A stretch of 64,000 nucleotides of DNA from Streptomyces changanensis (GTDB lineage: Bacteria > Actinomycetota > Actinomycetes > Streptomycetales > Streptomycetaceae). The translations under genes and the position numbers were made by a program. This document shows positions 36,227-44,977 of the stretch, piece after piece. Below the pieces are notes generated by a model. It ran no database searches, was not told the origin of the DNA, and saw only the letters and a list, made by a program, of their open reading frames with translations. The stretch is taken from contig NZ_CP102332.1 of NCBI RefSeq assembly GCF_024600715.1, forward strand, positions 5,208,001 to 5,272,000, given 5' to 3'. Numbering within the stretch: position 1 is the first letter of the stretch; every line of letters starts with the position of its first letter.

Positions 36227-38815
36227 ATGAAGGACATCACGCAGCTCACGGAGGGCTGGCACCTGCGTCACGGCGACGCGTTGCTCGACGCCCGCGTCCC
36301 CGGCTGCGTCCACAGCGACCTGCTGGCCGCCGGTGCCATCCCCGACCCCTTCATCGGCCTCAACGAGAAGGAGGTCGCCTGGGTCGGCCGGCGGGAGTGG
36401 ACGTACACGACGCACCTGGCCCACGACAGCGCCCACGAGCGCACCCACCTCGTCTTCGACGGACTCGACACCGCCGCCCGCGTCACCCTGGCCGGCGAAC
36501 CGGTCGGCGCCACCCGCAACATGCACCGCCGCTACCGCTTCGACGTCACCGGCCGCACCGGCGAGCTGGAGGTCCGCTTCGCCTCCGCCTACGACGAGGC
36601 GGCGGCCGTCCGGGCCGTGACCGGCGAGCGGCCCAACGTCTACCCGGAGCCCTCGCAGTACGTGCGCAAGATGGCGTGCAGCTTCGGCTGGGACTGGGGC
36701 CCGACCGTGGTGACCGCCGGGATCTGGCGCGGGGTCCGGCTGGAGCACTGGTCGACCGCGCGCGTCGCCGAGGTCCGTCCCCTGGTCACCGTGGAGGGGA
36801 CCACGGGCCGGGTGGAGGTGCGCATCGACGTGGAACGGACCGCGCGGGGCGAGGGACGGCCCCTGCGCGTCCGCGCCCGGGTCGGCGGTGGCGGTGGCGG
36901 CGCCGGCGTGGCCGCGAAGGCCGTGGCGGCGAAGGCCGTGGCGGCGGAGGCCGCCAGCGGGGGTGGCGGGGCGTTCGCGGAGGCCGTCGTCACCGGTGAC
37001 GAGGCGGTCCTGCGGCTGGAGGTGCCGGACGTGCGCCTGTGGTGGCCCCGCGGCTACGGGGACCAGCCCCTGTACGACCTGGAGGTCACCCTCGCGGACG
37101 ACGACGGGCCGCTCGACGCCTGGCACCGCCGGATCGGCTTCCGCACCGTCGAGCTGGACCGCTCCGCCGACGCGCACGGCACCGGCTTCACCCTCGTCGT
37201 CAACGGCGTCCGCGTCTTCGCCCGGGGCGTCAACTGGATCCCCGACGACGTACTGCCCTCCCGCGTCACCCCCGAGCGGTACCGCACCCGCCTCGCCCAG
37301 GCCGCCGACGCCAACGTCGACCTCGTCCGGGTCTGGGGCGGCGGCATCTACGAGGACGAGGCGTTCTACGACGCCTGCGACGAACTGGGCCTCATGGTCT
37401 GGCAGGACTTCCTCTTCGCCTGCTCCGCCTACCCGGAGGAGCAGCCCCTGCGCGGCGAGGTCGAGGCCGAGGCGCGGGACAACGTCGTCCGGCTCATGCC
37501 GCACCCCAGCCTCGTCCTGTGGAACGGCAACAACGAGAACCTCTGGGGCTTCCGCGACTGGGGCTGGGAACCCGACCTGGCCGGCGACTCCTGGGGCGAG
37601 GGCTACTACCTGGGCCTGCTGCCCCGCGTCGTCGCCGAGCTGGACCCCACCCGCCCGTACGCCGCCGGCAGCCCCTGGTCCGGCTCGTGGGACCACCACC
37701 CCAACGACCCGGCGCACGGCACCCACCACTCGTGGGAGGTGTGGAACCGCCGGGACTACGCCGAGTACCGCGCGAGCGTCCCCCGGTTCGTCGCCGAGTT
37801 CGGCTGGCAGGCGCCGCCCGCGCTGGCCACGCTCCGGCGGGCCCTGCCCGGCGAACGGCTCGCGCCCGACTCGCCCGGCATGCTGCACCACCAGAAGGCC
37901 GAGGACGGCAACGGCAAGCTGAACCGGGGCGTCGCCCGCCACTTCCCGCTCCCCGACGGCGACTTCGACCGCTGGCACTACCTCACCCAGCTCGTCCAGG
38001 CACGCGCCGTCGCCGCCGGCATCGAACACTGGCGGGCCCACTGGCCGGTCTGCGCCGGCACCGTCGTCTGGCAGCTCAACGACTGCTGGCCGGTCAGTTC
38101 GTGGTCCGCGATCGACGGCGACGGCCGACCGAAGCCGCTCCACCACGAGCTGCGCCGCGTCTACGCCGACCGGCTCCTCACCCTGCTGCCGGGCGGCGCG
38201 CGAGCGGACGCGGGTACCGGCACAGGGGAGGGGGCGGGCACCGGGGCCGGCCCGGACACGGGCGCCGGCCCAGGTGGCGACGACACGGACGCCGGCTGCG
38301 GCGGCGAGGGGCCGACGCTGGCCGTGATCAACCAGTCGGCCGACCCGTGGCACGCCGCGGTGACCCTGCGCCGTCTCGCCGCGGACGGCACCGTCCTGCA
38401 CCGCACCACCCTGGACGTGGCCGTGGAACCGCGCTCCGTCGTCCGCGTACCCGTCCCCGAGGCGGCCGCGCCGGCCGAGGGGACCGTGAAGGAGTTCCTC
38501 GTCGCCGACGCGGACGGCCTGCGCGCCGTCCACTTCCCGGTGCCGGACAAGGACTTCGCGTACGTGCCGCCCCGGTTCGACGTCGCGGTGGAGCCGGTAC
38601 CGGGCCGGGGGGATAGAGTCGACGTCGTGGTGAGCGCGCACACTCCTGTCCGAGACCTCCTGCTCCAGGCCGACCGGCTCGGGGCGGCGGCCGCCGCCGA
38701 CCGCGGCCCGCAGACCCTGCTGCCCGGCGAGGTGACGCGCATCCGGCTGACCGGCTGCGGCACCCCGGACGCCGCGGACGTCCGGGCCGCCCTGTTCTGC
38801 GTGGACGTGGTGTGA
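36227..38815 (+). CDS. GH2 beta-mannosidase
   Basis: 862 residues. ATG at 36227 follows GGAG by 8 nt. The protein begins like beta-mannosidases (TEGWHLRHGDALLDARVPGC, DPFIGLNEKEVAWVGRREW) and shows the jelly-roll, Ig-like and TIM-barrel order of GH2. Acid/base Glu is in LVLWNGNNENLWGF and the nucleophile Glu in FVAEFGWQAPP. No signal peptide, so it works in the cytoplasm, releasing mannose from the non-reducing end of imported manno-oligosaccharides. Two low-complexity inserts (Ala/Lys-rich near 225-248, Gly/Ala/Thr-rich near 660-700) are probably surface loops. It overlaps the LacI gene by 4 nt (GTGA). Confidence 0.92.
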   Translation: MKDITQLTEGWHLRHGDALLDARVPGCVHSDLLAAGAIPDPFIGLNEKEVAWVGRREWTYTTHLAHDSAHERTHLVFDGLDTAARVTLAGEPVGATRNMHRRYRFDVTGRTGELEVRFASAYDEAAAVRAVTGERPNVYPEPSQYVRKMACSFGWDWGPTVVTAGIWRGVRLEHWSTARVAEVRPLVTVEGTTGRVEVRIDVERTARGEGRPLRVRARVGGGGGGAGVAAKAVAAKAVAAEAASGGGGAFAEAVVTGDEAVLRLEVPDVRLWWPRGYGDQPLYDLEVTLADDDGPLDAWHRRIGFRTVELDRSADAHGTGFTLVVNGVRVFARGVNWIPDDVLPSRVTPERYRTRLAQAADANVDLVRVWGGGIYEDEAFYDACDELGLMVWQDFLFACSAYPEEQPLRGEVEAEARDNVVRLMPHPSLVLWNGNNENLWGFRDWGWEPDLAGDSWGEGYYLGLLPRVVAELDPTRPYAAGSPWSGSWDHHPNDPAHGTHHSWEVWNRRDYAEYRASVPRFVAEFGWQAPPALATLRRALPGERLAPDSPGMLHHQKAEDGNGKLNRGVARHFPLPDGDFDRWHYLTQLVQARAVAAGIEHWRAHWPVCAGTVVWQLNDCWPVSSWSAIDGDGRPKPLHHELRRVYADRLLTLLPGGARADAGTGTGEGAGTGAGPDTGAGPGGDDTDAGCGGEGPTLAVINQSADPWHAAVTLRRLAADGTVLHRTTLDVAVEPRSVVRVPVPEAAAPAEGTVKEFLVADADGLRAVHFPVPDKDFAYVPPRFDVAVEPVPGRGDRVDVVVSAHTPVRDLLLQADRLGAAAAADRGPQTLLPGEVTRIRLTGCGTPDAADVRAALFCVDVV

Positions 38816-39855
38816 GCGGCTCGCCCGCACGCGTCACCATCAAGGACGTCGCCGCCAGGGCGGGCGTGTCCAAGGGCGCCGTGTCGCTCGCCTTCAACCA
38901 CAAGCCGGGCGTGTCGGAGGCCACCCGGGAGCGGATCTTCGAAGCCGCCCAGCAGCTGGGCTGGGCGCCCAGCGCGACGGCGCGCAGCCTCTCCAACCAG
39001 CGGGTCGACGTCGTCGGGCTGGCCCTGTGCCGGCCCGCGCGGCTGCTGGGCATCGAGCCGTTCTACATGGACTTCGTCTCCGGCATCGAGAGCGTCCTCG
39101 TGGAGCGTTCCTGCTCGCTGCTGCTGCGGCTGGTGCGCGACGTCGACGAGGAGATCGCCGTCCACCGCGACTGGTGGCGCGGCCGCATGGTCGCCGGCGC
39201 GGTGCTCGTCGACTTCCGCCGGGACGACCCGCGCGTCCCGGCCCTCCAGGCCATCGGGCTGCCCGCCGTCGCCGTCGGCCACCCGTCGCTGACCGGGGCC
39301 TTCCCGGCCGTGTGGACGGACGACGCCACCGCGGTCGGCGAGGCCGTGCGCTACCTGGCGGCCCTCGGGCACCGCCGGATCGCCCGCGTCGGCGGCCCGG
39401 CGGAGCTCGGCCACAGCGCGATCCGCGCGGAGGCGTTCCGGTCGACGGTCCGCGGGCTGGGCCTGGACGAGGGCCGGCAGATCGCGACGGGCTTCGACGA
39501 GGAGGAGGGCGCCCGCGCCACGCGCTCCCTGCTGCTCTCCGCCGACCGCCCCACGGCGATCGTGTACGACAACGACATCATGGCCGTCGCGGGCGCGGGC
39601 GTCGCCGCCGAGATGGGCCTCGTCGTCCCCGACGACCTGTCGCTGCTGGCGTGGGACGACTCGCAGCTCTGCCGGATCACACATCCGACGCTCTCCGCGA
39701 TGAGCCACGACGTGCACCACTTCGGCGCGGAGGTGGCGCGGATCCTGTTCGAGGTCATCGACGGCACGCACACCGGCCCGTACCAGGCGCCGACCCCGAC
39801 GCTGACCCCCCGCGGCTCCACCGCCCCGGCACCCGTGTACGGCCCGCGGGGCTGA
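38812..39855 (+). CDS. LacI-family transcriptional regulator
   Basis: 347 residues from GTG at 38812, coupled to the beta-mannosidase gene. The N-terminal HTH and hinge helix are clear (TIKDVAARAGVSKGAVSLAF, then the hinge near SATARSLSNQRV). A periplasmic-binding-protein-like sugar domain follows (DVVGLALCRPARLLG, DDLSLLAWDDSQLCRITHP). Such proteins repress sugar genes until an oligosaccharide binds. Being coupled to the GH2 gene and surrounded by mannan-use genes, it most likely senses a manno-oligosaccharide and binds the ACCGGTT-type or GACAACGTTGTC sites listed here. Confidence 0.93.
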   Translation: MSGSPARVTIKDVAARAGVSKGAVSLAFNHKPGVSEATRERIFEAAQQLGWAPSATARSLSNQRVDVVGLALCRPARLLGIEPFYMDFVSGIESVLVERSCSLLLRLVRDVDEEIAVHRDWWRGRMVAGAVLVDFRRDDPRVPALQAIGLPAVAVGHPSLTGAFPAVWTDDATAVGEAVRYLAALGHRRIARVGGPAELGHSAIRAEAFRSTVRGLGLDEGRQIATGFDEEEGARATRSLLLSADRPTAIVYDNDIMAVAGAGVAAEMGLVVPDDLSLLAWDDSQLCRITHPTLSAMSHDVHHFGAEVARILFEVIDGTHTGPYQAPTPTLTPRGSTAPAPVYGPRG

Positions 39856-40006
39856 CCCGGCACACCGGAGGGCCGCGCCCCGCTCGGGGGTGCGGCCCCT
39901 CGGCGTACGAGGCTCCGGGAGAGGCCGGGAGGCGCCGGAGAGGCCGGGAGTGGCCGGGAGGCGCCGAGAGGCCCGGGGCCCGGGGGCCCGGGGGCCCGGG
40001 GGCTGC

Positions 40007-40047
40007 GGCAGGCGGCCGACCGGGCCCGGTCCGGCCGGCCGCCTGCC
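40007..40047. terminator. Bidirectional terminator between LacI and mannanase genes
   Basis: GGCAGGCGGCCG (40007-40018) pairs perfectly with CGGCCGCCTGCC (40036-40047); the 17-nt loop itself contains ACCGGGCCCGGT. The flanking genes converge (stops at 39855 and 40126). The rest of the 270-bp gap is a purine-rich GGGAG/GGGCCC-repetitive stretch without a gene. Confidence 0.8.
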
Positions 40048-40125
40048 GTCAGCTCCGCCGTCCGCTGCGGGGAAGCGAGCCGCGGAGCGTCGGTCCTGGC
40101 GCCTCCCGGCAGCCGCGGCGGCCCG

Positions 40126-41781
40126 TCAGAGCGTGGTGCAGGGGGCGCCGTCGAGGCTGAAGGCGGACGGGGTGCCGTTCGTGCCGGTGAAGGAGGCGCT
40201 GAGGCCGAAGCTCACACTGCCGCCCGCCGGGATGGTCCGGGTCCACGGCTCGGGGGTGGCCCGCACCTGGGAACCCTGCTGGACCACCTTGGCGTTCCAG
40301 GCGGAGTGCACCCGCTGGTCGCCGGGGAACGCGAAGTCCAGCCGCCAGTCGCTCACCGCCGCCGCGCCGGTGTTGCGGACGGTCACGTCGGCGTTGAAGC
40401 CGCCGTTCCACTCGTGGACGCGGTAGGTGACCGCGCAGGCGCCCGTGGACTGCGCCGGTGCCGTGGTGACGGTGACCGGGGCGGAGCGCGCCGAGCGGTT
40501 GCCGGCGGCGTCACGGGCGTACACGGCGAAGGTGTACGCGGTGGACGGCGTCAGGCCCGTGACGGTCGCGCGGCTCGTCGCCGACGTGGCGGCGCGGGTC
40601 TCGGTGGTGCCGTCGAGGCGCACCACGTCGTAGGCGGTGACCGCCGTGTCGTCCGTGGAGGCCGCCCAGCCGAGCGTCACGCGGTCGGACCGGACGTCGG
40701 ACGCGGTCGGCGTGCCCGGTGCCGTGGGGGGCCTGGTGTCGCCCCCGCCGCCGGAGTAGACGCTCGCCTCACGGGAGGTCGCCTTGATGCCGTGCGCGCC
40801 GTCGAAGATCCGCTCACCCCACGGGGAGAGCCGGGACGGGTCGAAGCCGACGGCCATGTCGAGGTATTCGACGCCGCCGCCGTTGCCGCTCCACGACCAG
40901 CCCAGGTAACCGAGGCCGAGCTGTTCGGCGGTCGCCATGATGGCGTCCTCGTCGGGGTTGCCGTCGGAGTGGTCGTGGCCGAATTCGCCGACCACGATCG
41001 GGAGTCGGGCAGAGGCGAACCGGTTCAGGTAGTCCCGTACCTCGGCCGCCGTGTCGAAGACGCCGTACATGTGGATGGAGAACACCGTGTTGCGCGCCGG
41101 GTCGGCGGAGAACACGCGCTGCGCGTTGTCCCGCATGGTGAAGGACCAGTCCTGGCCCCAGTTGGGGGCGTCCGCCATCAGCGTGTGGGTGAATCCGGCG
41201 GTGCGGAGCCGGTTGATCGCCGCGGACGTGTCGGCGGTCCACGCCTGGTACCCGGTGTTCCCGTGCGGCTCGTTGCCGATGTTGAGGACGACGTACTTCT
41301 CCTGGCCCTTGAGGGCGCTCTGCACGTCGATCCAGTAGTCGACGGCGCGGTCCAGGGTCACGGCGCCGTCCTGCTCGCCGTATCCGGTGGTGTCGTGCGC
41401 CTCCAGCACGCAGACGAGCCGGTTCTGCTTGCACTGGTCGACGACGGCCGCCACGTCGGCGGTGTCGTTCCTGGTCCAGCGGTCGCCGGTGGCGAGCACG
41501 ACGCGGACCGTGTTCGCGCCGAGCGCCTTGACGTCCTTCAGCGCCTTCGGCGTCGTGCTCGTGTACCAGGCGTGGGCGTGGTTCACGCCGCGCATGACGA
41601 AGTCCCCGCCGTTCGCGTCCAGCAGCCGGCCGTCCCTGACGTGGAACCCGGTCGCCGCCGATGCCGATGGCGCCGCCGTCGCTCCGGAGTCGGCCTCCCG
41701 GGCGGCGGCGTGCGGGGCGGCCAGTGTCGAGGCCGCCATGGCCAGCAGCGCTCCCGCAGCGGTGGCCAGTCTCTTTCGCAT
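40126..41781 (-). CDS. Secreted GH5 endo-beta-1,4-mannanase with FN3 and CBM2
   Basis: 551 residues. ATG at 41781 follows GGGAG by 6 nt. Signal peptide (LATAAGALLAMAASTLAAPHA), then a GH5 (subfamily 8-like) barrel: FHVRDGRLLDANGGDFVMRG, acid/base Glu in NIGNEPHGN, nucleophile Glu in VVGEFGHDHSDG. Next are an FN3 domain (PPTAPGTPTASDVRSDRVTL, GLTPSTAYTF) and a CBM2 (CAVTYRVHEWNGGFNADVTV, WRLDFAFPGDQRV, two Cys near its ends). It cuts beta-mannan or glucomannan outside the cell while bound to cellulose. It is transcribed leftward from a 391-bp gap with an ACCGGTT site. The GH5 type fixes function well; exact preference (mannan or glucomannan) is not visible. Confidence 0.92.
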   Translation of the reverse strand: MRKRLATAAGALLAMAASTLAAPHAAAREADSGATAAPSASAATGFHVRDGRLLDANGGDFVMRGVNHAHAWYTSTTPKALKDVKALGANTVRVVLATGDRWTRNDTADVAAVVDQCKQNRLVCVLEAHDTTGYGEQDGAVTLDRAVDYWIDVQSALKGQEKYVVLNIGNEPHGNTGYQAWTADTSAAINRLRTAGFTHTLMADAPNWGQDWSFTMRDNAQRVFSADPARNTVFSIHMYGVFDTAAEVRDYLNRFASARLPIVVGEFGHDHSDGNPDEDAIMATAEQLGLGYLGWSWSGNGGGVEYLDMAVGFDPSRLSPWGERIFDGAHGIKATSREASVYSGGGGDTRPPTAPGTPTASDVRSDRVTLGWAASTDDTAVTAYDVVRLDGTTETRAATSATSRATVTGLTPSTAYTFAVYARDAAGNRSARSAPVTVTTAPAQSTGACAVTYRVHEWNGGFNADVTVRNTGAAAVSDWRLDFAFPGDQRVHSAWNAKVVQQGSQVRATPEPWTRTIPAGGSVSFGLSASFTGTNGTPSAFSLDGAPCTTL

Positions 41782-42172
41782 CTCCTGCTCCCAACGTGGT
41801 CGCTCGTACGCCGGGGTGTGCGCGTCCCGGGGTACGGCTGTGCCGTGTGTGTCGTGGGTCGTTCCCTCGGCCCCGGTGCGGCGGAGAATTCCCGGGGGAT
41901 TTCTCCGGGTGTGCTTTCTCCGCCGGTCCGCGCCGTTCATCGACGGGCGCGCCGGCAGTGCCGAGGTGCTTTCCCGCTGTCAGGTCCGAGATTGCGGCTC
42001 CGGGACCGGGCGGCGGGAGATCGGGCGCCGGGGGACGGCACCGCGCATTCCCTGGTGGGGGAGCGCGTGTACGGCGGTGTTCGACATTCCGTCCGGCGAC
42101 TTGAGGAGAGGCTAGAACGAGACCACCAACGAGACAACCGTTCGGACGAAACCGGTTAAGTTTAGTGGGAGT
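41782..42172. promoter_or_regulatory. Mannanase upstream region with ACCGGTT-type operator candidate
   Basis: 391 bp between mannanase start and mannose-6-phosphate isomerase stop, both leftward. The core GAAACCGGTTAAG lies at 42148-42160, near a partly related ACAACCGTT at 42134-42142. For leftward transcription TTGTCT and TTCTAG-like elements just downstream could form a promoter, but this is weak. No gene seen. Confidence 0.55.
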
Positions 42173-43402
42173 TCATCGGGTGCCGGTGTGCGCGATGTCC
42201 GTTCGGTGCGCTTCTTCCCGCCCGACGGTGGCCCGGAAGACCGTCCCGCTTCCGGTGACGGCGACCTCTTCGCCCGCCGGGACGTACGCAGACTGGCCGG
42301 GTCGCAGGCCCAGTTCGCCCCTCGGGCCGGCCAGCCGGGCGCGCCCGCCCGTGCACACCAGGACCTGCGGACCGGACCCGTCGAGGCGGTAGGCGGCACG
42401 GACCGCTCCCGGCCGCAGCCGGGACAGCCGGAAGTCGCCGACCGGCGCCGGGTACAGCTCCTCGCCGCCCGCCAGGACCTCGGGGCGTACGGCACCGGCC
42501 GGACCGGCGGCGAACCGCACGACCCGCAGCAGCTCCGCCGCGTCCACGTGCTTGGTCGTCAGCCCGCAGCGCAGCACGTTGTCCGAACCGGCCATCACCT
42601 CCACGCCGAGCCCCCGCAGGTACGCGTGTGGGACCCCCGCCCCGAGGAACAGCGCCTCACCCGGTGCGAGTCGCACCTGTCGCACCATCAGGGCGGCGAG
42701 CAGCCCCGGATCGCCGGGGTGTACGCGCGCCACCCCCGCGTACACCGCGCAGTCGCGTCCCCACGCGCCGCCGCTCCGCGCCACGCGGGCCAGCGCCCGG
42801 GTGACCTCGGCGACGAGGTCCGGCGCGGGGGAGGTGAGGAAGGCGGAGAACACCTCGCGCAGGGCGTCCTCCTCCGGCCGGGAGCGCAGGACCTCCGCGT
42901 GCGGGGCGAGGCCGTCCACCTCCAGGGCGTCGAGGAGCCGGGCGCACTCGCGGGCGGGGCGGAAGCCGCACAGGCCCTCGAACGGGCTCAGCGCCACGAG
43001 CATCTCGGGCTTGTGGTGGGCGTCCCGGTAGGTCCGGTGGGGCGCGTCGACGGGGATGCCGGCGGCGTTCTCGCGCGCGTACCCGGCGGCCGCCTGCGCG
43101 GCGTCGGGGTGGACCTGGAGGGAGAGCGGCGACTCGGCCGCGAGGAGCTTGAGCAGGAACGGCAGCCGCGGCCCGAACCGGCGCGCGGTGGCCTCCCCCA
43201 ACTCCCCTGCGGGGTCGGCGGCGATGATCTCGTCGAGCGGCCGGAGGCGTCCCCCGCGCTCCACGAGGGAGGGGGCCGCGGGGTGGGCGCCCATCCACAG
43301 CTCCGCCTGCGGCGTGCCGTCGGGGACGGTGCCCATCAGCTCGGGCAGCGCGGTGGGGGAGCCCCAGTCGTAGGGGCGGACGGTGGTGCCGAGGCGGTCC
43401 AC
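42173..43402 (-). CDS. manA: Mannose-6-phosphate isomerase, class I
   Basis: 409 residues from GTG at 43402 (AAAGGA 8 nt upstream). The zinc-dependent type I PMI signatures are present: N-terminal YDWGSPTALPELMG, the metal ligands in PLSLQVHPD and HHKPEMLVAL, then LGAGVPHAYLRGLGVEVMA (cupin His) near 260. It interconverts mannose-6-phosphate and fructose-6-phosphate, feeding mannose into glycolysis. It stands between the mannanase and the ROK kinase genes, which completes the route from mannan to fructose-6-phosphate when the kinase phosphorylates mannose. Confidence 0.93.
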   Translation of the reverse strand: MDRLGTTVRPYDWGSPTALPELMGTVPDGTPQAELWMGAHPAAPSLVERGGRLRPLDEIIAADPAGELGEATARRFGPRLPFLLKLLAAESPLSLQVHPDAAQAAAGYARENAAGIPVDAPHRTYRDAHHKPEMLVALSPFEGLCGFRPARECARLLDALEVDGLAPHAEVLRSRPEEDALREVFSAFLTSPAPDLVAEVTRALARVARSGGAWGRDCAVYAGVARVHPGDPGLLAALMVRQVRLAPGEALFLGAGVPHAYLRGLGVEVMAGSDNVLRCGLTTKHVDAAELLRVVRFAAGPAGAVRPEVLAGGEELYPAPVGDFRLSRLRPGAVRAAYRLDGSGPQVLVCTGGRARLAGPRGELGLRPGQSAYVPAGEEVAVTGSGTVFRATVGREEAHRTDIAHTGTR

Positions 43403-43523
43403 GGGCGGGTTCCTTTCGGCCGGCCGGCCGAGGGACGTGCCACCCGGGGCGGCGGGGTGGGAAGGGGCGGGGTGCGGGGGAGCGGGCCGTATGCCGGGGG
43501 ATGTACGCGGGACGTAACGCCGG

Positions 43524-44687
43524 TCAGGCCGTGGGTACCGGCGGGGTGGACGTGGTGTCCGGGGCGGGCCGGGTGGGTGCGGTGTCCGGGGTCGGCCGGG
43601 TGGGCGGGGTGTCCGGCACGGGTGGGGCGGAGGGGGCGGCCGGGTCGGGCTGGGTGGACGGGGTGCGCGACACGGGAAGTGCGGACGGCGCGGACGGGGT
43701 AAAGGGGGCGTTCGGCACGGGTGAGGCGGACCGGCGGGGCGGGGCGGGTGCGGCGCCGGTGTGGGCGCCCGCGGCGGCCGCGGCGCCGATCAGCCCGGCG
43801 TCGAGGGCCAGCCTCGCGGGCACGACCGGTACACCGCGGGCGAACCCCAGCACCGCGTACGCGTCCAGCCACCGCCGCAGCGGCGCGAACAACGTGTCAC
43901 CGGCCTGCGCCACGCCGCCGCCGACGACCACCACGTCCAGCTCGACGAGGGTGATGGTCGCCGCGATGCCGGCCGCGAGGGCCTGGGCGGCCCGGTCGTA
44001 CGCGGCCCGCGCCGTACCGTGCCCGGCACGGGCGGCCTCCGCCACGGCGGCGGCGGTGGCCGGGGTGCCGGGCGGCGGCGTCCACCCGGCGGCCAGCGCG
44101 CGGGCGGCGATGGCCGTACCGCTCGCCAGGCCCTCCACGCATCCGCGCGCCCCGCACGGGCAGGGTTCGCCGTCCAGGTCCACCGAGATGTGACCGATGT
44201 GCCCGGCGTTGCCGGAGGGGCCCGTGTGCAGCCGTCCGCCGAGGACCATGCCGCCGCCGACGCCCGTCGACACCACCATGCACAGCGCGTTGTCGACGCC
44301 CCGCGCGGCCCCCAGCCAGTGTTCGGCGGCGGTCATGGCGACCGCGTCGCCGACGAGGACCGGCGCGGCGGTGCCCGCCGGCATCCGCGGATGGGCGCGC
44401 ACCCGCTCGACCAGCGGAAATCCGCGCCAGGCGGGGATGTTGACGGGGCTGACCGTCCCGGCGGCCGTGTCGACCGGCCCGGCGCTGGCGATCCCGAAAC
44501 GGTCCAGCGCCGTCCACGCGGGGTGCGCGGACAGCTCGTCCAGGACGGCGGTGACGGCCCCCATCAGTGCCTCCGTCGACCCGCGGGCGGGCGTCGGCCG
44601 CTGCGCGCGGGCCACCAGGCGGCCGTCCGGGTCGACGAGCGCCCCGGCGATCTTCGTACCGCCGATGTCCAGAGCCCCGTACACCAT
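43524..44687 (-). CDS. ROK-family sugar kinase with Pro/Thr/Asp-rich C-terminal tail
   Basis: 387 residues from ATG at 44687 (AAAGG about 9 nt upstream). ATP motif DIGGTKIAGALVD, catalytic Asp in LVGDAVAMTAAE, and the zinc-site signature GHISVDLDGEPCPCGARGC with GH at its head. It lacks an N-terminal DNA-binding domain, so it is a kinase, probably for mannose, glucose or fructose. The catalytic fold ends near residue 312 (LDAGLIGAAAAAGAHTG). The last 75 residues are Pro/Thr/Ser/Asp repeats (PDTAPTRPAPDT-like), absent from usual ROK kinases and encoded by GGTG-rich DNA. Substrate assignment to mannose rests on neighbours. Confidence 0.88.
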   Translation of the reverse strand: MVYGALDIGGTKIAGALVDPDGRLVARAQRPTPARGSTEALMGAVTAVLDELSAHPAWTALDRFGIASAGPVDTAAGTVSPVNIPAWRGFPLVERVRAHPRMPAGTAAPVLVGDAVAMTAAEHWLGAARGVDNALCMVVSTGVGGGMVLGGRLHTGPSGNAGHIGHISVDLDGEPCPCGARGCVEGLASGTAIAARALAAGWTPPPGTPATAAAVAEAARAGHGTARAAYDRAAQALAAGIAATITLVELDVVVVGGGVAQAGDTLFAPLRRWLDAYAVLGFARGVPVVPARLALDAGLIGAAAAAGAHTGAAPAPPRRSASPVPNAPFTPSAPSALPVSRTPSTQPDPAAPSAPPVPDTPPTRPTPDTAPTRPAPDTTSTPPVPTA

Positions 44688-44756
44688 CGCGTCAGCCTTT
44701 CGTCGCGGGTAGCGCGGGACCGGGCGTCCCGCGAGGGATCACTGTGCACGGTAGCT

Positions 44757-44768
44757 GACAACGTTGTC
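44757..44768. promoter_or_regulatory. GACAACGTTGTC palindrome, LacI/ROK-type operator
   Basis: A perfect 12-bp palindrome with central CG, the form typical of LacI-family operators (ACAACGTTGT-like cores). It is 70 bp upstream of the ROK kinase start. It might bind the local LacI protein or a global sugar regulator. Confidence 0.55.
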
Positions 44769-44842
44769 TAGCCGGGCTGTGGTGTTGAGTGATCGTTTAG
44801 TAAAACTCGACGACAGTCGCGCATAGGCCCTTTACCGGCGGC

Positions 44843-44856
44843 CTTAATCGGTTAAG
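44843..44856. promoter_or_regulatory. CTTAATCGGTTAAG near-palindrome, shared operator candidate
   Basis: Six of seven base pairs match around the centre. It resembles TAGACCGGTTTA (36133) and AAACCGGTTAAG (42149), giving a common (T)TAA(A/T)CCGGTTTAA-like shape. It lies 122 bp before the GH1 start. Confidence 0.55.
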
Positions 44857-44977
44857 TATCAGGTCGCGCGCCTCGCCGTCGCGTCGCCGTGCCCCGTCAG
44901 GCCGACCCCGCCGCCCGGCTGCCCCACCGCCCACCGCCTCCGCCCCGTCGCCCGCCGCCCCGAGACGAGACCCCCCG

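Larger units (their letters stand above)
44688..44977. promoter_or_regulatory. Divergent ROK kinase / GH1 promoter region
   Basis: 290 bp containing the perfect palindrome GACAACGTTGTC (44757-44768) and the near-palindrome CTTAATCGGTTAAG (44843-44856), described separately. A third ACCGG core (TTTACCGGCG) is at 44831-44840. This density of sites is the highest in the mannan locus. Confidence 0.6.
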
